A DNA stretch of 64,000 nucleotides from an uncultured Bacteroidia bacterium (GCA_903897145.1 CAIUAN010000057.1:1-64000), one strand, 5' to 3'; numbered from the stretch's first letter, positions 26,950 to 35,227 are shown. Numbers and translations are program-made. Notes: generated by a model not told the origin, from the letters alone.

Positions 26950-27993
26950 AGTTAAAACATACTCAATGATTCGCTCTTCTGGAATGAATGGTGCGAGCTC
27001 GTTGAGCCCTAAAGATTGAATCGCCTTTTCAATCAGCATTTGATCTGAGCGATTGATTGAAAGATTCTCCTTTTGGTTAAAATATCGCCCCGCTTCTAGC
27101 AATGCATCTAAAGGAATTAATCCAATAAGTTCAGAACCTGTTGCAGTTAACCCTTTGCCTTTCGCGCATCGCCTCACCTCCTCAAAGACTTGATATAGCT
27201 TGGTTTTTTTATAATCTAAAAGATTCATAGAGACTTGAGCCACTCCATATTCTTCGATAAACCAACCAATGGCCCGAATATTTTTTAACGTGCCCGGAAT
27301 TCGAATGGGCTTACCCATTTTATCTAATTCAAATGCGCCGTGTATAGACTCTTCTACTCTTTTCAAATAACCAGATTCCCTAACCTCTCCAGCAATAGCA
27401 TTTGCTAATTCTATTGACGACGTATTTAAATTAATGTTGTAAGCAATGAGCAGATTCCGTGCTCCAATAATCGTTAGACCTGAAGCTTCATTTAGTGTTG
27501 TCGGTCCAAAATCAGGCTGCCATTCTTTGAGCTGCAGCTTATAGACTAATCCTTCATATTCACCAGACCGACAGTTCGCTAAACTTCTCCTGTGATCACT
27601 AAATGCAGCAGACTCGTAACAGTAGATCGGTATTGACAATTCATCTCCTACCCGGCGAGCAAGAGCACGAGCATATTCAGCGGTCTCATCAATAGTGATC
27701 CCAGAAATAGGAACTAGGGGACATACATCAGTCGCACCAATTCGAGGATGCTCACCAATATGAAGACGCATATCAATTAGCTCAGCCGCACATTTAATTG
27801 CTTGAAAAGCAGCCTCGACGACTAAATCTGGAGGTCCTGCAAAGGTAACTACTGTGCGATTTGCGGCATAACCCGAATCCACATGAAGAAGTGCAACACC
27901 AGCAATACGCTCAATAGAGGCAGTAATTTTATCGATAACCGTCTGATCTCGACCTTCTGAAAAGTTAGGAACACACTCTAGAATCCGCTGCAT
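26935..27993 (-). CDS. ftcD: Glutamate formimidoyltransferase
   Basis: It transfers the formimino group of N-formimino-glutamate to tetrahydrofolate, in histidine breakdown. The 352-residue protein holds the N- and C-subdomains of the formiminotransferase but no cyclodeaminase domain. Motifs are CVPNFSEGRD (residues 7-16) and GEHPRIGATDVCPLVPI near 99. No hut genes are in view. It lies 45 bases downstream of a deoxynucleoside kinase and is probably the last gene of the GH3-ligase/kinase/ftcD operon. Its stop codon lies within the metK terminator. Confidence 0.92.
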   Translation of the reverse strand: MQRILECVPNFSEGRDQTVIDKITASIERIAGVALLHVDSGYAANRTVVTFAGPPDLVVEAAFQAIKCAAELIDMRLHIGEHPRIGATDVCPLVPISGITIDETAEYARALARRVGDELSIPIYCYESAAFSDHRRSLANCRSGEYEGLVYKLQLKEWQPDFGPTTLNEASGLTIIGARNLLIAYNINLNTSSIELANAIAGEVRESGYLKRVEESIHGAFELDKMGKPIRIPGTLKNIRAIGWFIEEYGVAQVSMNLLDYKKTKLYQVFEEVRRCAKGKGLTATGSELIGLIPLDALLEAGRYFNQKENLSINRSDQMLIEKAIQSLGLNELAPFIPEERIIEYVLTKKTR

Positions 27994-28038
27994 GACCCTG
28001 TTATATAGATTGAAAATATCTCAGGTAAAAACTACAGT

Positions 28039-28707
28039 TTAGAATAGTCCATGCAGACGTGCATCAATGCGATCAATGACTTTACTTAAGTCCTCTTTGT
28101 TGTCAGCAAAATTCAACTCATCCACATTAATTACGATAATTTTGCTCGATTGATAACGTGTTGCCCAAGCTTCATAGCGCTGATTCAATTGTTTTAGATA
28201 ATCCAGTCGGATGGTATTTTCATAATCGCGACCTCTTTTTTGAATTTGCTGAACTAAGGTTGGAATTGATGCCCTTAGGTAAATAATCAGATCGGGTGGC
28301 TGGATTAATTTACCCATCAGGTCGAAAACACTGTGATAAGTTTCAAAATCACGAGTACTCATCAGTCCCATATTGTGCAAGTTAGGGGCAAATATCTCGG
28401 CATCTTCATAGATTGTACGATCTTGAATAACTGTTTTCCCTGAATTTCGGAATTCGAGAATCTGACTGAACCGTTTATTTAAAAAGTAAACTTGCAGATT
28501 GAATGACCAGCGTTGCATGTCATGATAAAAATCATTCAGGTATGGATTACCATCTACATCTTCATAATGTGCTTCCCAGCCATAATGTTTGGCTAAGATG
28601 CCCGTCAAGGTTGTTTTGCCTGATCCAATATTTCCTGCAATTGCAATATGCATTGGAGTACTTGGCTTTTTAACCTGCTTCTTTTGCTTTGCTGAGACTT
28701 CTTTCAT
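28039..28707 (-). CDS. Deoxynucleoside kinase (dNK family)
   Basis: A 222-residue kinase that would phosphorylate deoxynucleosides in salvage. The P-loop GNIGSGKTT lies at residues 25-33. The DRT/DRS-type motif appears as VIQDRTIYEDAEIF near residue 94, and the LID region as IQKRGRDYE near 157. The basic N-terminal 18 residues are unusual. The start is supported by a one-base overlap (TGATG) with the upstream stop codon, though Met19 is a possible alternative. It is coupled to the GH3-type gene. Confidence 0.88.
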   Translation of the reverse strand: MKEVSAKQKKQVKKPSTPMHIAIAGNIGSGKTTLTGILAKHYGWEAHYEDVDGNPYLNDFYHDMQRWSFNLQVYFLNKRFSQILEFRNSGKTVIQDRTIYEDAEIFAPNLHNMGLMSTRDFETYHSVFDLMGKLIQPPDLIIYLRASIPTLVQQIQKRGRDYENTIRLDYLKQLNQRYEAWATRYQSSKIIVINVDELNFADNKEDLSKVIDRIDARLHGLF

Positions 28708-30245
28708 CAGCGTTGTAATTTTAGTTCCATATCCGTATGTATCTCTAATAAGCTATCTAAAAATTCCCTGTTATTCGATAATCGAGGAACCTTATTTTGA
28801 CCACCAACTTTGCCTCTTTCACGCATCCACTGTAAGAAAGTTCCCTTGCAGACCGCTAAAACATGGGGCATCTCTAAGGTTGCATTTCGATGCCTTTTAG
28901 CTTCATAGTCGGAATTTAGATTTTGTAATTCCTGATCTAGAATAGCGGTAAATCTAATCATTTCATCGGGAAGTTCCGTAAATTCTATCAACCATTGATG
29001 AGCTCCTTTCGATTGGCTCTCCGTCATAAAAATTGGACCAGCAGAATAATCACTGATAATGGCCCCTGTTGCATCACAAGCAGCTTTAATGGCTCGTTCC
29101 GCATTATCTATAATAATCTCTTCACCAAAAGCATTAATAAAATGCTTTGTCCGACCTGTTATCCTAATCTTATAGGGGTTCTTCGATGTGAAAACAAGCG
29201 TATCTCCTATCAAATAGCGCCAAAGTCCACCAGTTGTTGAGATGACCATTGCATAATTCACGCCAAGTTCAACTTCCCAAAGGGGAATCGTTACCGGATG
29301 CTCTTCTTCAGTATGACCAGCAAGGATAAATTCATAAAATACCCCATAGTCCAACATTAAAAGCATATCTGTTGATTCTGGATCATTCTGAATAGCAAAA
29401 AAACCTTCGGAAGCATTATAAGTCTCCAAGTAATGCATCTTTGCCGATGGGATGAGACGTTTATACTGCTCCTTATAAGGTTCAAATGAAACGCCTCCAT
29501 GAACAAAAAGTTCAAGATTCGGCCAAATCTCTGTGATATCTGATTTACCCGTATAATCTAAAACATAATGCAACAAGACTAAAAACCAAGACGGGACGCC
29601 CGCTAAAGAGGTAACATTCGTATGGAGAGCTGTCTTTGTGATCTGCGCAATCTTCTCTTCAAACTCGGATATTAAGGCTATCTCAGTTGGTGGGGTGCGA
29701 TGAAAATCAGTCCAAAAAGGGAGATTTTCAATCATAATAGCAGAAAGATCGCCGTAATAAGCCTTATCTGTTGGATTTGCCAATTGATGACTACCACCTA
29801 AAGTTAAGCTTTTGCCTGAAAGGAGTGAAGCACCTGGATTATTATGATAATAGATGGCAAGAACATCTTTCCCACCTCTAAAATGACAATCGTCAAGAGA
29901 TTCTTTTGAAACAGGAATAAACTTACTCTTCGCATTTGTCGTACCTGACGATTTTGCAAACCATTTCACAACACCTGGCCAGAGGACATTCTTCTCCCCT
30001 TGAACCATTCGATGAATCAGAGGTTCGATAGACTCATACCGACTAACAGGGACATTTTCTTTGTAACATTCCCAAGTTTTGGTAGAGCCATATTTGTATT
30101 TCTCACCCCACTCAGTCCCCTTGGCCGAATGCAAAAGATTAAATAACACCTCCTGCTGTATATCCTGAGCATGCTCCCGATAGAGATCTATCTCATAAAT
30201 GCGCTTGTAGTTTATCCAGTTAATAATTGAATTAACAATAGTCAT
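28707..30245 (-). CDS. GH3 auxin-responsive-promoter family acyl-adenylate ligase
   Basis: A 512-residue member of the ANL-like GH3 family, named after plant enzymes that conjugate amino acids to hormones. The adenylate motif FAKSSGTTNAKSKFIP lies near residue 92, with LETYNASEGFFAIQ near 273 and YLIGDTLVFTSKNPYKIRITGRTKHFINAFGEE in the C-terminal half (given here as two adjacent motifs). Bacterial members have no firm substrate. It is the first gene of a three-gene operon with a deoxynucleoside kinase and ftcD; the grouping does not reveal a pathway. Confidence 0.88.
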   Translation of the reverse strand: MTIVNSIINWINYKRIYEIDLYREHAQDIQQEVLFNLLHSAKGTEWGEKYKYGSTKTWECYKENVPVSRYESIEPLIHRMVQGEKNVLWPGVVKWFAKSSGTTNAKSKFIPVSKESLDDCHFRGGKDVLAIYYHNNPGASLLSGKSLTLGGSHQLANPTDKAYYGDLSAIMIENLPFWTDFHRTPPTEIALISEFEEKIAQITKTALHTNVTSLAGVPSWFLVLLHYVLDYTGKSDITEIWPNLELFVHGGVSFEPYKEQYKRLIPSAKMHYLETYNASEGFFAIQNDPESTDMLLMLDYGVFYEFILAGHTEEEHPVTIPLWEVELGVNYAMVISTTGGLWRYLIGDTLVFTSKNPYKIRITGRTKHFINAFGEEIIIDNAERAIKAACDATGAIISDYSAGPIFMTESQSKGAHQWLIEFTELPDEMIRFTAILDQELQNLNSDYEAKRHRNATLEMPHVLAVCKGTFLQWMRERGKVGGQNKVPRLSNNREFLDSLLEIHTDMELKLQR

Positions 30246-30338
30246 GTATGCTCGTCAGGTTAGGTATTCAGTTGAAATTTATTATCTTTCGAAAATATAG
30301 AATGCTCAATGAGAACCGAAAACTAAGTTTTATTTCTA

Positions 30339-30346
30339 CAAATTTA
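30339..30346 (-). promoter_or_regulatory. -7 box TAAATTTG for the GH3-type operon
   Basis: Read on the minus strand this matches TAnnTTTG. It lies about 94 bases upstream of the start at 30245. No clear -33 element was seen. Confidence 0.4.
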
Positions 30347-30451
30347 GAATATTATTCTCAAGAAATACGGATCGAGGCGTACTCAAATAGCAGGGAAGGC
30401 AAATGACCGAACTTTCAAACGCATTCAGATAATTAACTAAAATAAATTAAG

Positions 30452-30988
30452 GTGAATTCACTGGATATTGTACTTATCATAATCCTCTGTGCTGCAGGAA
30501 TTAACGGATTCATAAAAGGATTTTTCGTGGAACTTGCTTCCATCGTCGCCTTAATTCTTGGCATTTGGCTGGCGGTTGAATTTTCAGAACTTGTTTTAAA
30601 ATGGATCTCAAAGTTATTGGATTGGAATACCGACGTTCTTCGAATCATGTCCTTTGTGTTAATATTTATCTTTGTGGTTATTGTGGTGCACCTTGTGGCT
30701 AACGCAACAGAGAAATTTGTCCGAGCCATCGCACTGAGTATCTTTAGTCGAATTGGTGGTGCAATCCTTGCAGCCCTTAAAGCTGCCTTTATAGTAAGCA
30801 TTTTCATGATGCTGATTCAGAAAATAGAGTTGCATACCCGAACCTTAATCTCTCCTAAACTGAAGACCGAGTCGAAACTTTATACTCCAATTGAGAATAT
30901 AGCTCCAGGCGTTATGCCGTTCCTAAAAGCTGAACATATCAATATTTTTGAATTCCAAATTAAGCCATCCACAAAAAGCGAGACCTAA
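30452..30988 (+). CDS. CvpA family membrane protein
   Basis: A 178-residue inner-membrane protein with four hydrophobic helices (about residues 3-20, 24-48, 63-87 and 101-123). The first helices carry the CvpA pattern [21 protein letters not shown]. coli CvpA is linked to colicin V production and to bile/envelope stress. The likely start is GTG 30452, with AAGG upstream. The hydrophilic C-terminus has no recognised domain. It is followed by tyrS, which has its own promoter. Confidence 0.85.
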   Translation: MNSLDIVLIIILCAAGINGFIKGFFVELASIVALILGIWLAVEFSELVLKWISKLLDWNTDVLRIMSFVLIFIFVVIVVHLVANATEKFVRAIALSIFSRIGGAILAALKAAFIVSIFMMLIQKIELHTRTLISPKLKTESKLYTPIENIAPGVMPFLKAEHINIFEFQIKPSTKSET

Positions 30989-31060
30989 ACGAGGATAAAA
31001 GCTCCACTTATATTACCGGAAAGTGCCCCATTTCAAGATGCAGACAGCTCGAAAAAAATG

Positions 31061-31068
31061 TATCTTTG
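31061..31068 (+). promoter_or_regulatory. -7 box TATCTTTG for tyrS
   Basis: A perfect TAnnTTTG. It overlaps an in-frame TTG at 31066, which therefore cannot be the translation start. Transcription should begin near 31075, leaving about 70 bases before ATG 31144. Confidence 0.6.
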
Positions 31069-31143
31069 CCCATGATCGTTTTTATCCCAATGCATAAAAG
31101 AGGATTTAAGCGAATTAGCAAAACTTTAAAATCAACTAACACG

Positions 31144-32439
31144 ATGAATTTTGTTGAAGAATTGACCTGGCGGGGAATGATTCATGATATGATGCCCGGA
31201 GTCGAAGAGCAATTAAAAAAAGAGATCACTTCAGCTTACGTAGGAATTGATCCGACAGCAGACTCCTTACATATCGGACACCTTGTTGGCGTGATGATGT
31301 TGAAACATTTTCAACTCAGCGGACATAAACCGATCGTTTTAGTTGGTGGCGCAACAGGTATGATTGGCGACCCATCGGGCAAATCACAAGAACGCAATTT
31401 GCTAGATGAAAGCACCTTGCGTCACAATCAAGAGTGTTTGAAAGTTCAAATTTCAAAGTTCTTAGACTTCGATTCCAAGGCCGCGAATGGAGCTGAGATG
31501 GTAAACAACTACGACTGGATGAAGTCGTTTACTTTCCTTGATTTTATCCGTGATATTGGAAAGCATATTACGGTTAACTATATGATGGCTAAGGATTCAG
31601 TCAAAAAAAGACTCGATTCCGACAGCGGAGCCGCTGGAATGTCGTTTACCGAATTTACTTATCAGTTAGTTCAAGGAACAGACTTCCTGCATCTATATCA
31701 AGAAAAAAATTGCAAGTTACAGATGGGTGGCTCCGACCAATGGGGGAATATCACCACTGGGACTGAGCTAATCCGCAGAAAAGCAGGCGGCGAAGCTTGG
31801 GCACTCACCTGTCCTCTAATAAAAAAAGCCGATGGCACCAAGTTTGGCAAAACTGAATCAGGGAATGTGTGGCTCGATCCTGAGCGGACATCACCATATC
31901 AATTTTATCAGTTCTGGCTGAATACCTCCGATGCGGATGCGGAGAAATATATTAAGATATTCACCATTCTCTCACAAGATACCATCAAAGAGCTTATTGC
32001 AGCTCATCAAGAAGCACCACATCAACGTCAGCTTCAGAAAGTTCTCGCTAAAGAGGTAACCTGTATGGTCCATTCAGAAGGTGATTATGGGATTGCGGTG
32101 GAGGCATCCGAGATTTTGTTTGGAAAGGGTACCGAAGAGAGTCTGCGAAAACTGGATGAAGCAACTTTTCTGTCTGTTTTCGAAGGTGTTCCTCAGTGCG
32201 AGATATCAGCTGCCGAGCTAAACTCAGGGATTAATATCATTGATTTACTAGCTGAAAAAACCGATGTTTTTCCGTCTAAGGGTGAAGCCCGCAGGACCAT
32301 TGCTGGAGGTGGAGTATCGCTGAATAAATCCAAGATAGAAAGTCCAGACGATGTTATCGGTTCAGATAAGCTTATTGCTAGTAAATATTTACTGATTCAA
32401 AAAGGGAAGAAGAACTATTTCCTACTTATTTCGAAATAA
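31144..32439 (+). CDS. tyrS: Tyrosyl-tRNA synthetase
   Basis: A class I aminoacyl-tRNA synthetase of 431 residues. It has HIGH at residues 43-46, a KFGKT motif in place of KMSKS near residue 232, [13 protein letters not shown] and [11 protein letters not shown] for tyrosine binding, and a C-terminal S4 RNA-binding domain ([10 protein letters not shown]). The start at ATG 31144 fits the family's N-terminus ([11 protein letters not shown]). The frame open further upstream lies over the promoter. It converges on the PfkB gene, 33 bases away. Confidence 0.96.
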   Translation: MNFVEELTWRGMIHDMMPGVEEQLKKEITSAYVGIDPTADSLHIGHLVGVMMLKHFQLSGHKPIVLVGGATGMIGDPSGKSQERNLLDESTLRHNQECLKVQISKFLDFDSKAANGAEMVNNYDWMKSFTFLDFIRDIGKHITVNYMMAKDSVKKRLDSDSGAAGMSFTEFTYQLVQGTDFLHLYQEKNCKLQMGGSDQWGNITTGTELIRRKAGGEAWALTCPLIKKADGTKFGKTESGNVWLDPERTSPYQFYQFWLNTSDADAEKYIKIFTILSQDTIKELIAAHQEAPHQRQLQKVLAKEVTCMVHSEGDYGIAVEASEILFGKGTEESLRKLDEATFLSVFEGVPQCEISAAELNSGINIIDLLAEKTDVFPSKGEARRTIAGGGVSLNKSKIESPDDVIGSDKLIASKYLLIQKGKKNYFLLISK

Positions 32440-32472
32440 TTCATTCCTCGCAGAACAGTACGACCGCGATTT

Positions 32473-33453
32473 TTAGAGCAACGCTATTTGCGCTTTAACG
32501 TAGGTCCAACGGTGTTCTTCTAAGTCAGCACCCATCACTTCAATAACCTCTCTGGCCATCAGTGCGCCTATTTGGGCACATTTCTCAAGATCATAGGCAT
32601 GGGCTAATCCGGCAAGAAATCCGGCAGCAAAGAAGTCGCCAGCGCCAGTGGTGTCTAATACTTCAGCTCCCAATGCAGGAACATGCCATTTCTGTATACC
32701 TTGCTGAATAAATGCACCCTCTTTGCCAACTTTAACGACTGCAATATCACAACGCGACGCAATATGTTCGAGTGCTAATTCAGGATGCAGACCGGTAAAC
32801 GATTTAGCTTCCTCTTCGTTGGCAAAGACGATATCCACGTAATTGTCTACCAGTTCATTCAAGATCTCAAGGTTTGCCTCAACGACATTAAAGCTAGCAA
32901 GATCTAGTGCCACGGTAAGACCAGCAGATTTTGCTGCGGAGGCAGCAGCCATAATTAGGGCATGATTAAAGACGAGATAACCCTCTATAAAAAAAAGGGT
33001 ATAACCCTCAAATAGTTCAGGTGAGATATCAGAAGGGTCCATCTCGATCGCTGCACCCAGATAGGTTGCAAAAGTTCGTTCTCCATCTTGACTCACAAAA
33101 CCTACTGCGCAACCTGTTGGCAGCGTTGAAGCTTTAAGCAAGGACGAAACGCATCGTTTATCGAGCTTTGATTTAAATAAGCCGCCAAGATCATCGTTTC
33201 CCACAGAACCTAAGTAACCGCAAGAAACACCGATCTCGGCAATCCCTTGAATTGCATTGGCGACCGAACCACCAGTGGCGACTTTAATTTCAAGATGAGC
33301 GATCTCTTGCTGGATCCGAGCCGATAGTTCACCATCGACAAGAACCATTCCACCTTTAGGAAGTCCTAAGCGACTGATTAGCTGATCGTCGTTTGTACGC
33401 ACCAAGATATCTACTAAGGCATTTCCAATGCCCAGAATTTTTAATTTACCCAT
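32473..33453 (-). CDS. PfkB family carbohydrate/nucleoside kinase (adenosine-kinase-like)
   Basis: A 326-residue ribokinase-fold kinase. Motif 1 is KVATGGSVANAIQGIAEIG near residue 57. Motif 2, LDTTGAGDFFAAGFLAGLA near residue 265, holds the catalytic aspartate and anion hole. The N-terminal pattern GIGNALVDILV and the overall length resemble adenosine kinases and related sugar kinases. The substrate cannot be decided from sequence. It is transcribed away from tRNA-Asn; TATATTTG on its coding strand (33488-33481) is a likely -7 box. Confidence 0.9.
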   Translation of the reverse strand: MGKLKILGIGNALVDILVRTNDDQLISRLGLPKGGMVLVDGELSARIQQEIAHLEIKVATGGSVANAIQGIAEIGVSCGYLGSVGNDDLGGLFKSKLDKRCVSSLLKASTLPTGCAVGFVSQDGERTFATYLGAAIEMDPSDISPELFEGYTLFFIEGYLVFNHALIMAAASAAKSAGLTVALDLASFNVVEANLEILNELVDNYVDIVFANEEEAKSFTGLHPELALEHIASRCDIAVVKVGKEGAFIQQGIQKWHVPALGAEVLDTTGAGDFFAAGFLAGLAHAYDLEKCAQIGALMAREVIEVMGADLEEHRWTYVKAQIALL

Positions 33454-33480
33454 CTGAATAATTTATTTCAATATTTTCTA

Positions 33481-33488
33481 CAAATATA
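33481..33488 (-). promoter_or_regulatory. -7 box TATATTTG for the PfkB kinase
   Basis: This matches TAnnTTTG on the minus strand, 27 bases before the start at 33453. It is divergent from the tRNA promoter. Confidence 0.5.
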
Positions 33489-33511
33489 TTTCCGATTTCT
33501 TAAAATCTTAC

Positions 33512-33519
33512 TATTTTTG
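33512..33519 (+). promoter_or_regulatory. -7 box TATTTTTG for tRNA-Asn
   Basis: This matches TAnnTTTG, 32 bases before the 5' end of the tRNA. The -33 element is not clear. Confidence 0.5.
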
Positions 33520-33551
33520 CAACTCTTTAGAAAATAAACTAAAGAAAAAAT

Positions 33552-33625
33552 TCCTTAGTAGCTCAGTTGGTTAGAGCGGCGGACTGTTAATCCGTAGGTC
33601 GTAGGTTCAAGTCCTACCTGAGGAG
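33552..33625 (+). tRNA. tRNA-Asn (GTT)
   Basis: A complete 74-base cloverleaf. The acceptor stem TCCTTAG (33552-33558) pairs with CTGAGGA (33618-33624), with one G-U pair. The D arm is GCTC/GAGC, and the anticodon stem GCGGA/TCCGT encloses CTGTTAA with anticodon GTT at 33586-33588. The T arm is GTAGG/CCTAC around TTCAAGT, and the discriminator base is G33625. CCA is not encoded. A terminator hairpin follows seven bases later. Downstream are decayed copies of the tRNA's own 3' half (see the repeat entries). Confidence 0.97.
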
Positions 33626-33631
33626 CTTAAA

Positions 33632-33658
33632 AGAGAGATCGAAAGGTCTCTTTTTTTG
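33632..33658 (+). terminator. Terminator of tRNA-Asn (copy 1)
   Basis: AGAGAGATC (33632-33640) pairs with GGTCTCTTT (33645-33653) around a GAAA tetraloop and runs into a seven-T tract. The same hairpin recurs at 33733-33757 and 34203-34228. Confidence 0.85.
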
Positions 33659-33665
33659 TTTTTAT

Positions 33666-33840
33666 TTGGTTAGAGCGGGCCGTAGGTCCAAGGTTCATCC
33701 CGATAGCTATCGGGATACCTGAGGAGCTTAAAAGAGAGATCGAAAGGTCTCTTTTTTGTTTTTATTTGGTTAGAGCGGGCCGTAGGTCCTAGGTTCATCC
33801 CGATAGCTATCGGGACAATAATTATCGAGATATCTGAGGA
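33666..33840 (+). repeat. Two decayed tandem copies of the tRNA-Asn 3' region
   Basis: Copy A (33666-33765) and copy B (from 33766) begin with the same TTGGTTAGAGCGG as the tRNA D arm and are offset by exactly 100 bases. Both lack about a dozen bases spanning the anticodon. In both, the right half of the T arm is replaced by the palindrome TCCCGATAGCTATCGGGA (33698-33715 and 33798-33815). Copy A then resumes the tRNA acceptor end and the terminator. Copy B continues into TATCGAGATATCTGAGGA, a mutated acceptor end. Neither copy can fold into a tRNA. Confidence 0.9.
33733..33757 (+). terminator. Duplicated tRNA terminator (copy 2)
   Basis: This has the same AGAGAGATC-GAAA-GGTCTCTTT hairpin as copy 1, with a slightly shorter T tract. 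It belongs to repeat copy A. Confidence 0.75.
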
Positions 33841-33889
33841 ACAAGTATTAAAGTCATATTTAAGCTGGCCATTTTTTGTACCTTTATGC

Positions 33890-34177
33890 ATGTCCTATGC
33901 CGTTTACATCCTATACAGCAAGAGCTTGGATCGCTTTTATATTGGCCAAACTAAAGATCTCAATAAACGACTTGCGTTCCATTTAGAAAAAAAATTTCAA
34001 GGGTCATTTACAAGCAAAGCAAATGATTGGGGATTATTTCAAACCATATCTTGCGAATCAAGGTTTCAAGCGATACAAATTGAATGTCATATTAAAAAAA
34101 TGAAAAGCCGCCAATACATTCAAAATATTAAAGAATACCCTGAAATTTCTGATAAATTAAAAAATAAATATCACTAA
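33890..34177 (+). CDS. Small GIY-YIG nuclease (UPF0213/URI-like)
   Basis: A 95-residue single-domain GIY-YIG endonuclease. The two core strands are VYIL (residues 5-8) and YIG (17-19). The conserved Arg27 and His31 follow in LNKRLAFHLEKK, and the metal-binding Glu is probably Glu65 in AIQIECHIKKMKSRQ. This composition fits an active nuclease. No DNA-binding domain is attached. The gene is inserted in the tRNA-Asn tail repeats: copy B lies just upstream, and its TAA stop is followed immediately by TATCGGGATACCTGAGGAG of another copy. TACCTTTA (33879-33886) is a possible -7 box. Related small genes are frequent in Bacteroidota and have no assigned role. Confidence 0.88.
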   Translation: MSYAVYILYSKSLDRFYIGQTKDLNKRLAFHLEKKFQGSFTSKANDWGLFQTISCESRFQAIQIECHIKKMKSRQYIQNIKEYPEISDKLKNKYH

Positions 34178-34238
34178 TATCGGGATACCTGAGGAGCTTA
34201 AAAGAGAGATCGAAAGGTCTCTTTTTTTGTTTTTATTA
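34178..34238 (+). repeat. Fourth partial copy of the tRNA tail and terminator
   Basis: The sequence from the half palindrome TATCGGGAT through ACCTGAGGAGCTTAAAAGAG and the hairpin to GTTTTTATT is the same as 33708-33767 except for one extra T. It begins one base after the stop codon of the GIY-YIG gene, so it marks the right edge of the insertion. Confidence 0.88.
34203..34228 (+). terminator. Duplicated tRNA terminator (copy 3), serves the GIY-YIG gene
   Basis: This is the same AGAGAGATC-GAAA-GGTCTCTTT hairpin and T7 tract as copy 1. It now lies 25 bases after the GIY-YIG stop codon, so it would end that transcript. Confidence 0.8.
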
Positions 34239-34306
34239 AAGCATTGATAGACTTCAGAGGTAACTCCTCAAACGCGGATTTCTGAACGGGCTAAAACCAA
34301 GAGTAG

Positions 34307-34930
34307 TTAAAGTGCATCCCCCGATACATACCTTCGTATGATATGTTCAATCATGGCATTCTCGTCAGGGTCGTATTTTGAGTTTAAGTTCCCCCCTGCC
34401 ATAAAGGCTAGACCTTGCCAGAGAAAAGCATTAAATCCACCTCGATACGATTTAATTAAATCATAGGGCGTCTTCCCAGTTTCACGGTGAATGAGCTTAA
34501 GAAGCAACCGGCCCTGTTCTACATTTAATGTTTTAAGCGAATCGAAATATGTTTTGTGCACATAGTGCTGATAATCTTTAATATACTTTTTTCGTTGCGC
34601 CTGATCGGTGTAAACACTCTCATACAACTGGTTCACAATTTTAAGTTCTGAACTTACAATCAAAGCCAACGGGTAGGCTTTCCGAACATCTGCTTCCAGA
34701 CGGTCATATTTCTTTTTATCCTTTTTGTCCTTAAAATGGTATGGGCCAAGGATCTCTACCGAGCTCAGATTAAGATGAAGAATACTGTCGTGTGACGGAA
34801 AATGAAAGTCCGTAATTGTGGAATCCTTTAACAACGATTGAACTTGAGAGTCAATAGAAACAGAATTCTCGCCGAACAAGATCTGTCCGTTAAGGATAAA
34901 GAGCGCAAAACAAAGGAAAATCTTTAACAT
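34307..34930 (-). CDS. DUF4294 family protein
   Basis: A 207-residue exported protein (signal peptide about 1-20) of unknown function with the DUF4294 pattern. This comprises YDRLEADVRKAYPLALIVS near residue 79, a long helical middle, HRETGKTPYDLIKSYRGG near 150 and FMAGGNLNSKYDPDENAMIE near 180. The family is confined to Bacteroidota as far as I recall. It carries its own promoter (34960-34967) and is not clearly linked to its neighbours. Confidence 0.8.
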   Translation of the reverse strand: MLKIFLCFALFILNGQILFGENSVSIDSQVQSLLKDSTITDFHFPSHDSILHLNLSSVEILGPYHFKDKKDKKKYDRLEADVRKAYPLALIVSSELKIVNQLYESVYTDQAQRKKYIKDYQHYVHKTYFDSLKTLNVEQGRLLLKLIHRETGKTPYDLIKSYRGGFNAFLWQGLAFMAGGNLNSKYDPDENAMIEHIIRRYVSGDAL

Positions 34931-34959
34931 TGAAATCTATTAAATCTTTAGGGAATTCT

Positions 34960-34967
34960 CAAAGGTA
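34960..34967 (-). promoter_or_regulatory. -7 box TACCTTTG for the DUF4294 gene
   Basis: This matches TAnnTTTG on the minus strand, 29 bases before the start. A TTG lies 23 bases further upstream, slightly over the usual spacing. Confidence 0.55.
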
Positions 34968-35067
34968 GACAATTATTAAGGTTATATCTGCAACTAAACG
35001 AAGCGTGTTCGATTTAACATAAAGTTTTATAAAGGCATCGATTTAAATAAATAGAAAGAATATTTGT

Positions 35068-35075
35068 TACTTTTG
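35068..35075 (+). promoter_or_regulatory. -7 box TACTTTTG for the Wzi-like gene
   Basis: This matches TAnnTTTG and leaves a leader of about 145 bases before ATG 35228. I saw no convincing riboswitch in that leader. Confidence 0.5.
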
Positions 35076-35227
35076 AGTAGTGCTAAATTTAAAGGAATGA
35101 GATAGAATTAAATTTGCTTCTTGAGGATTAGTTTTAGTTAGCTTGTCAAGCAATTATAAGAGTTAAAGGATCATAATCTATTTAACCTATCACAGGATTT
35201 TCCCTTAAATTAAATCTCCCATATTCA

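Noticed and set aside
30433-30807. A 124-residue minus-strand frame opposite cvpA
   Set aside because: It is the antisense shadow of a membrane protein gene, with serine/threonine/isoleucine-rich nonsense composition.
31066-31143. Longer N-terminus of TyrS from TTG 31066
   Set aside because: That codon overlaps the -7 promoter box, and the family N-terminus begins at ATG 31144.
33666-33840. Possible additional tRNA genes
   Set aside because: The two copies lack the anticodon arm and have a palindrome in place of half the T arm, so they cannot fold as tRNA.
33670-33891. A 73-residue open frame on the minus strand across the tRNA-tail repeats
   Set aside because: It is only the reverse strand of the tandem repeat. 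It has no family features, and its translation repeats with the DNA.
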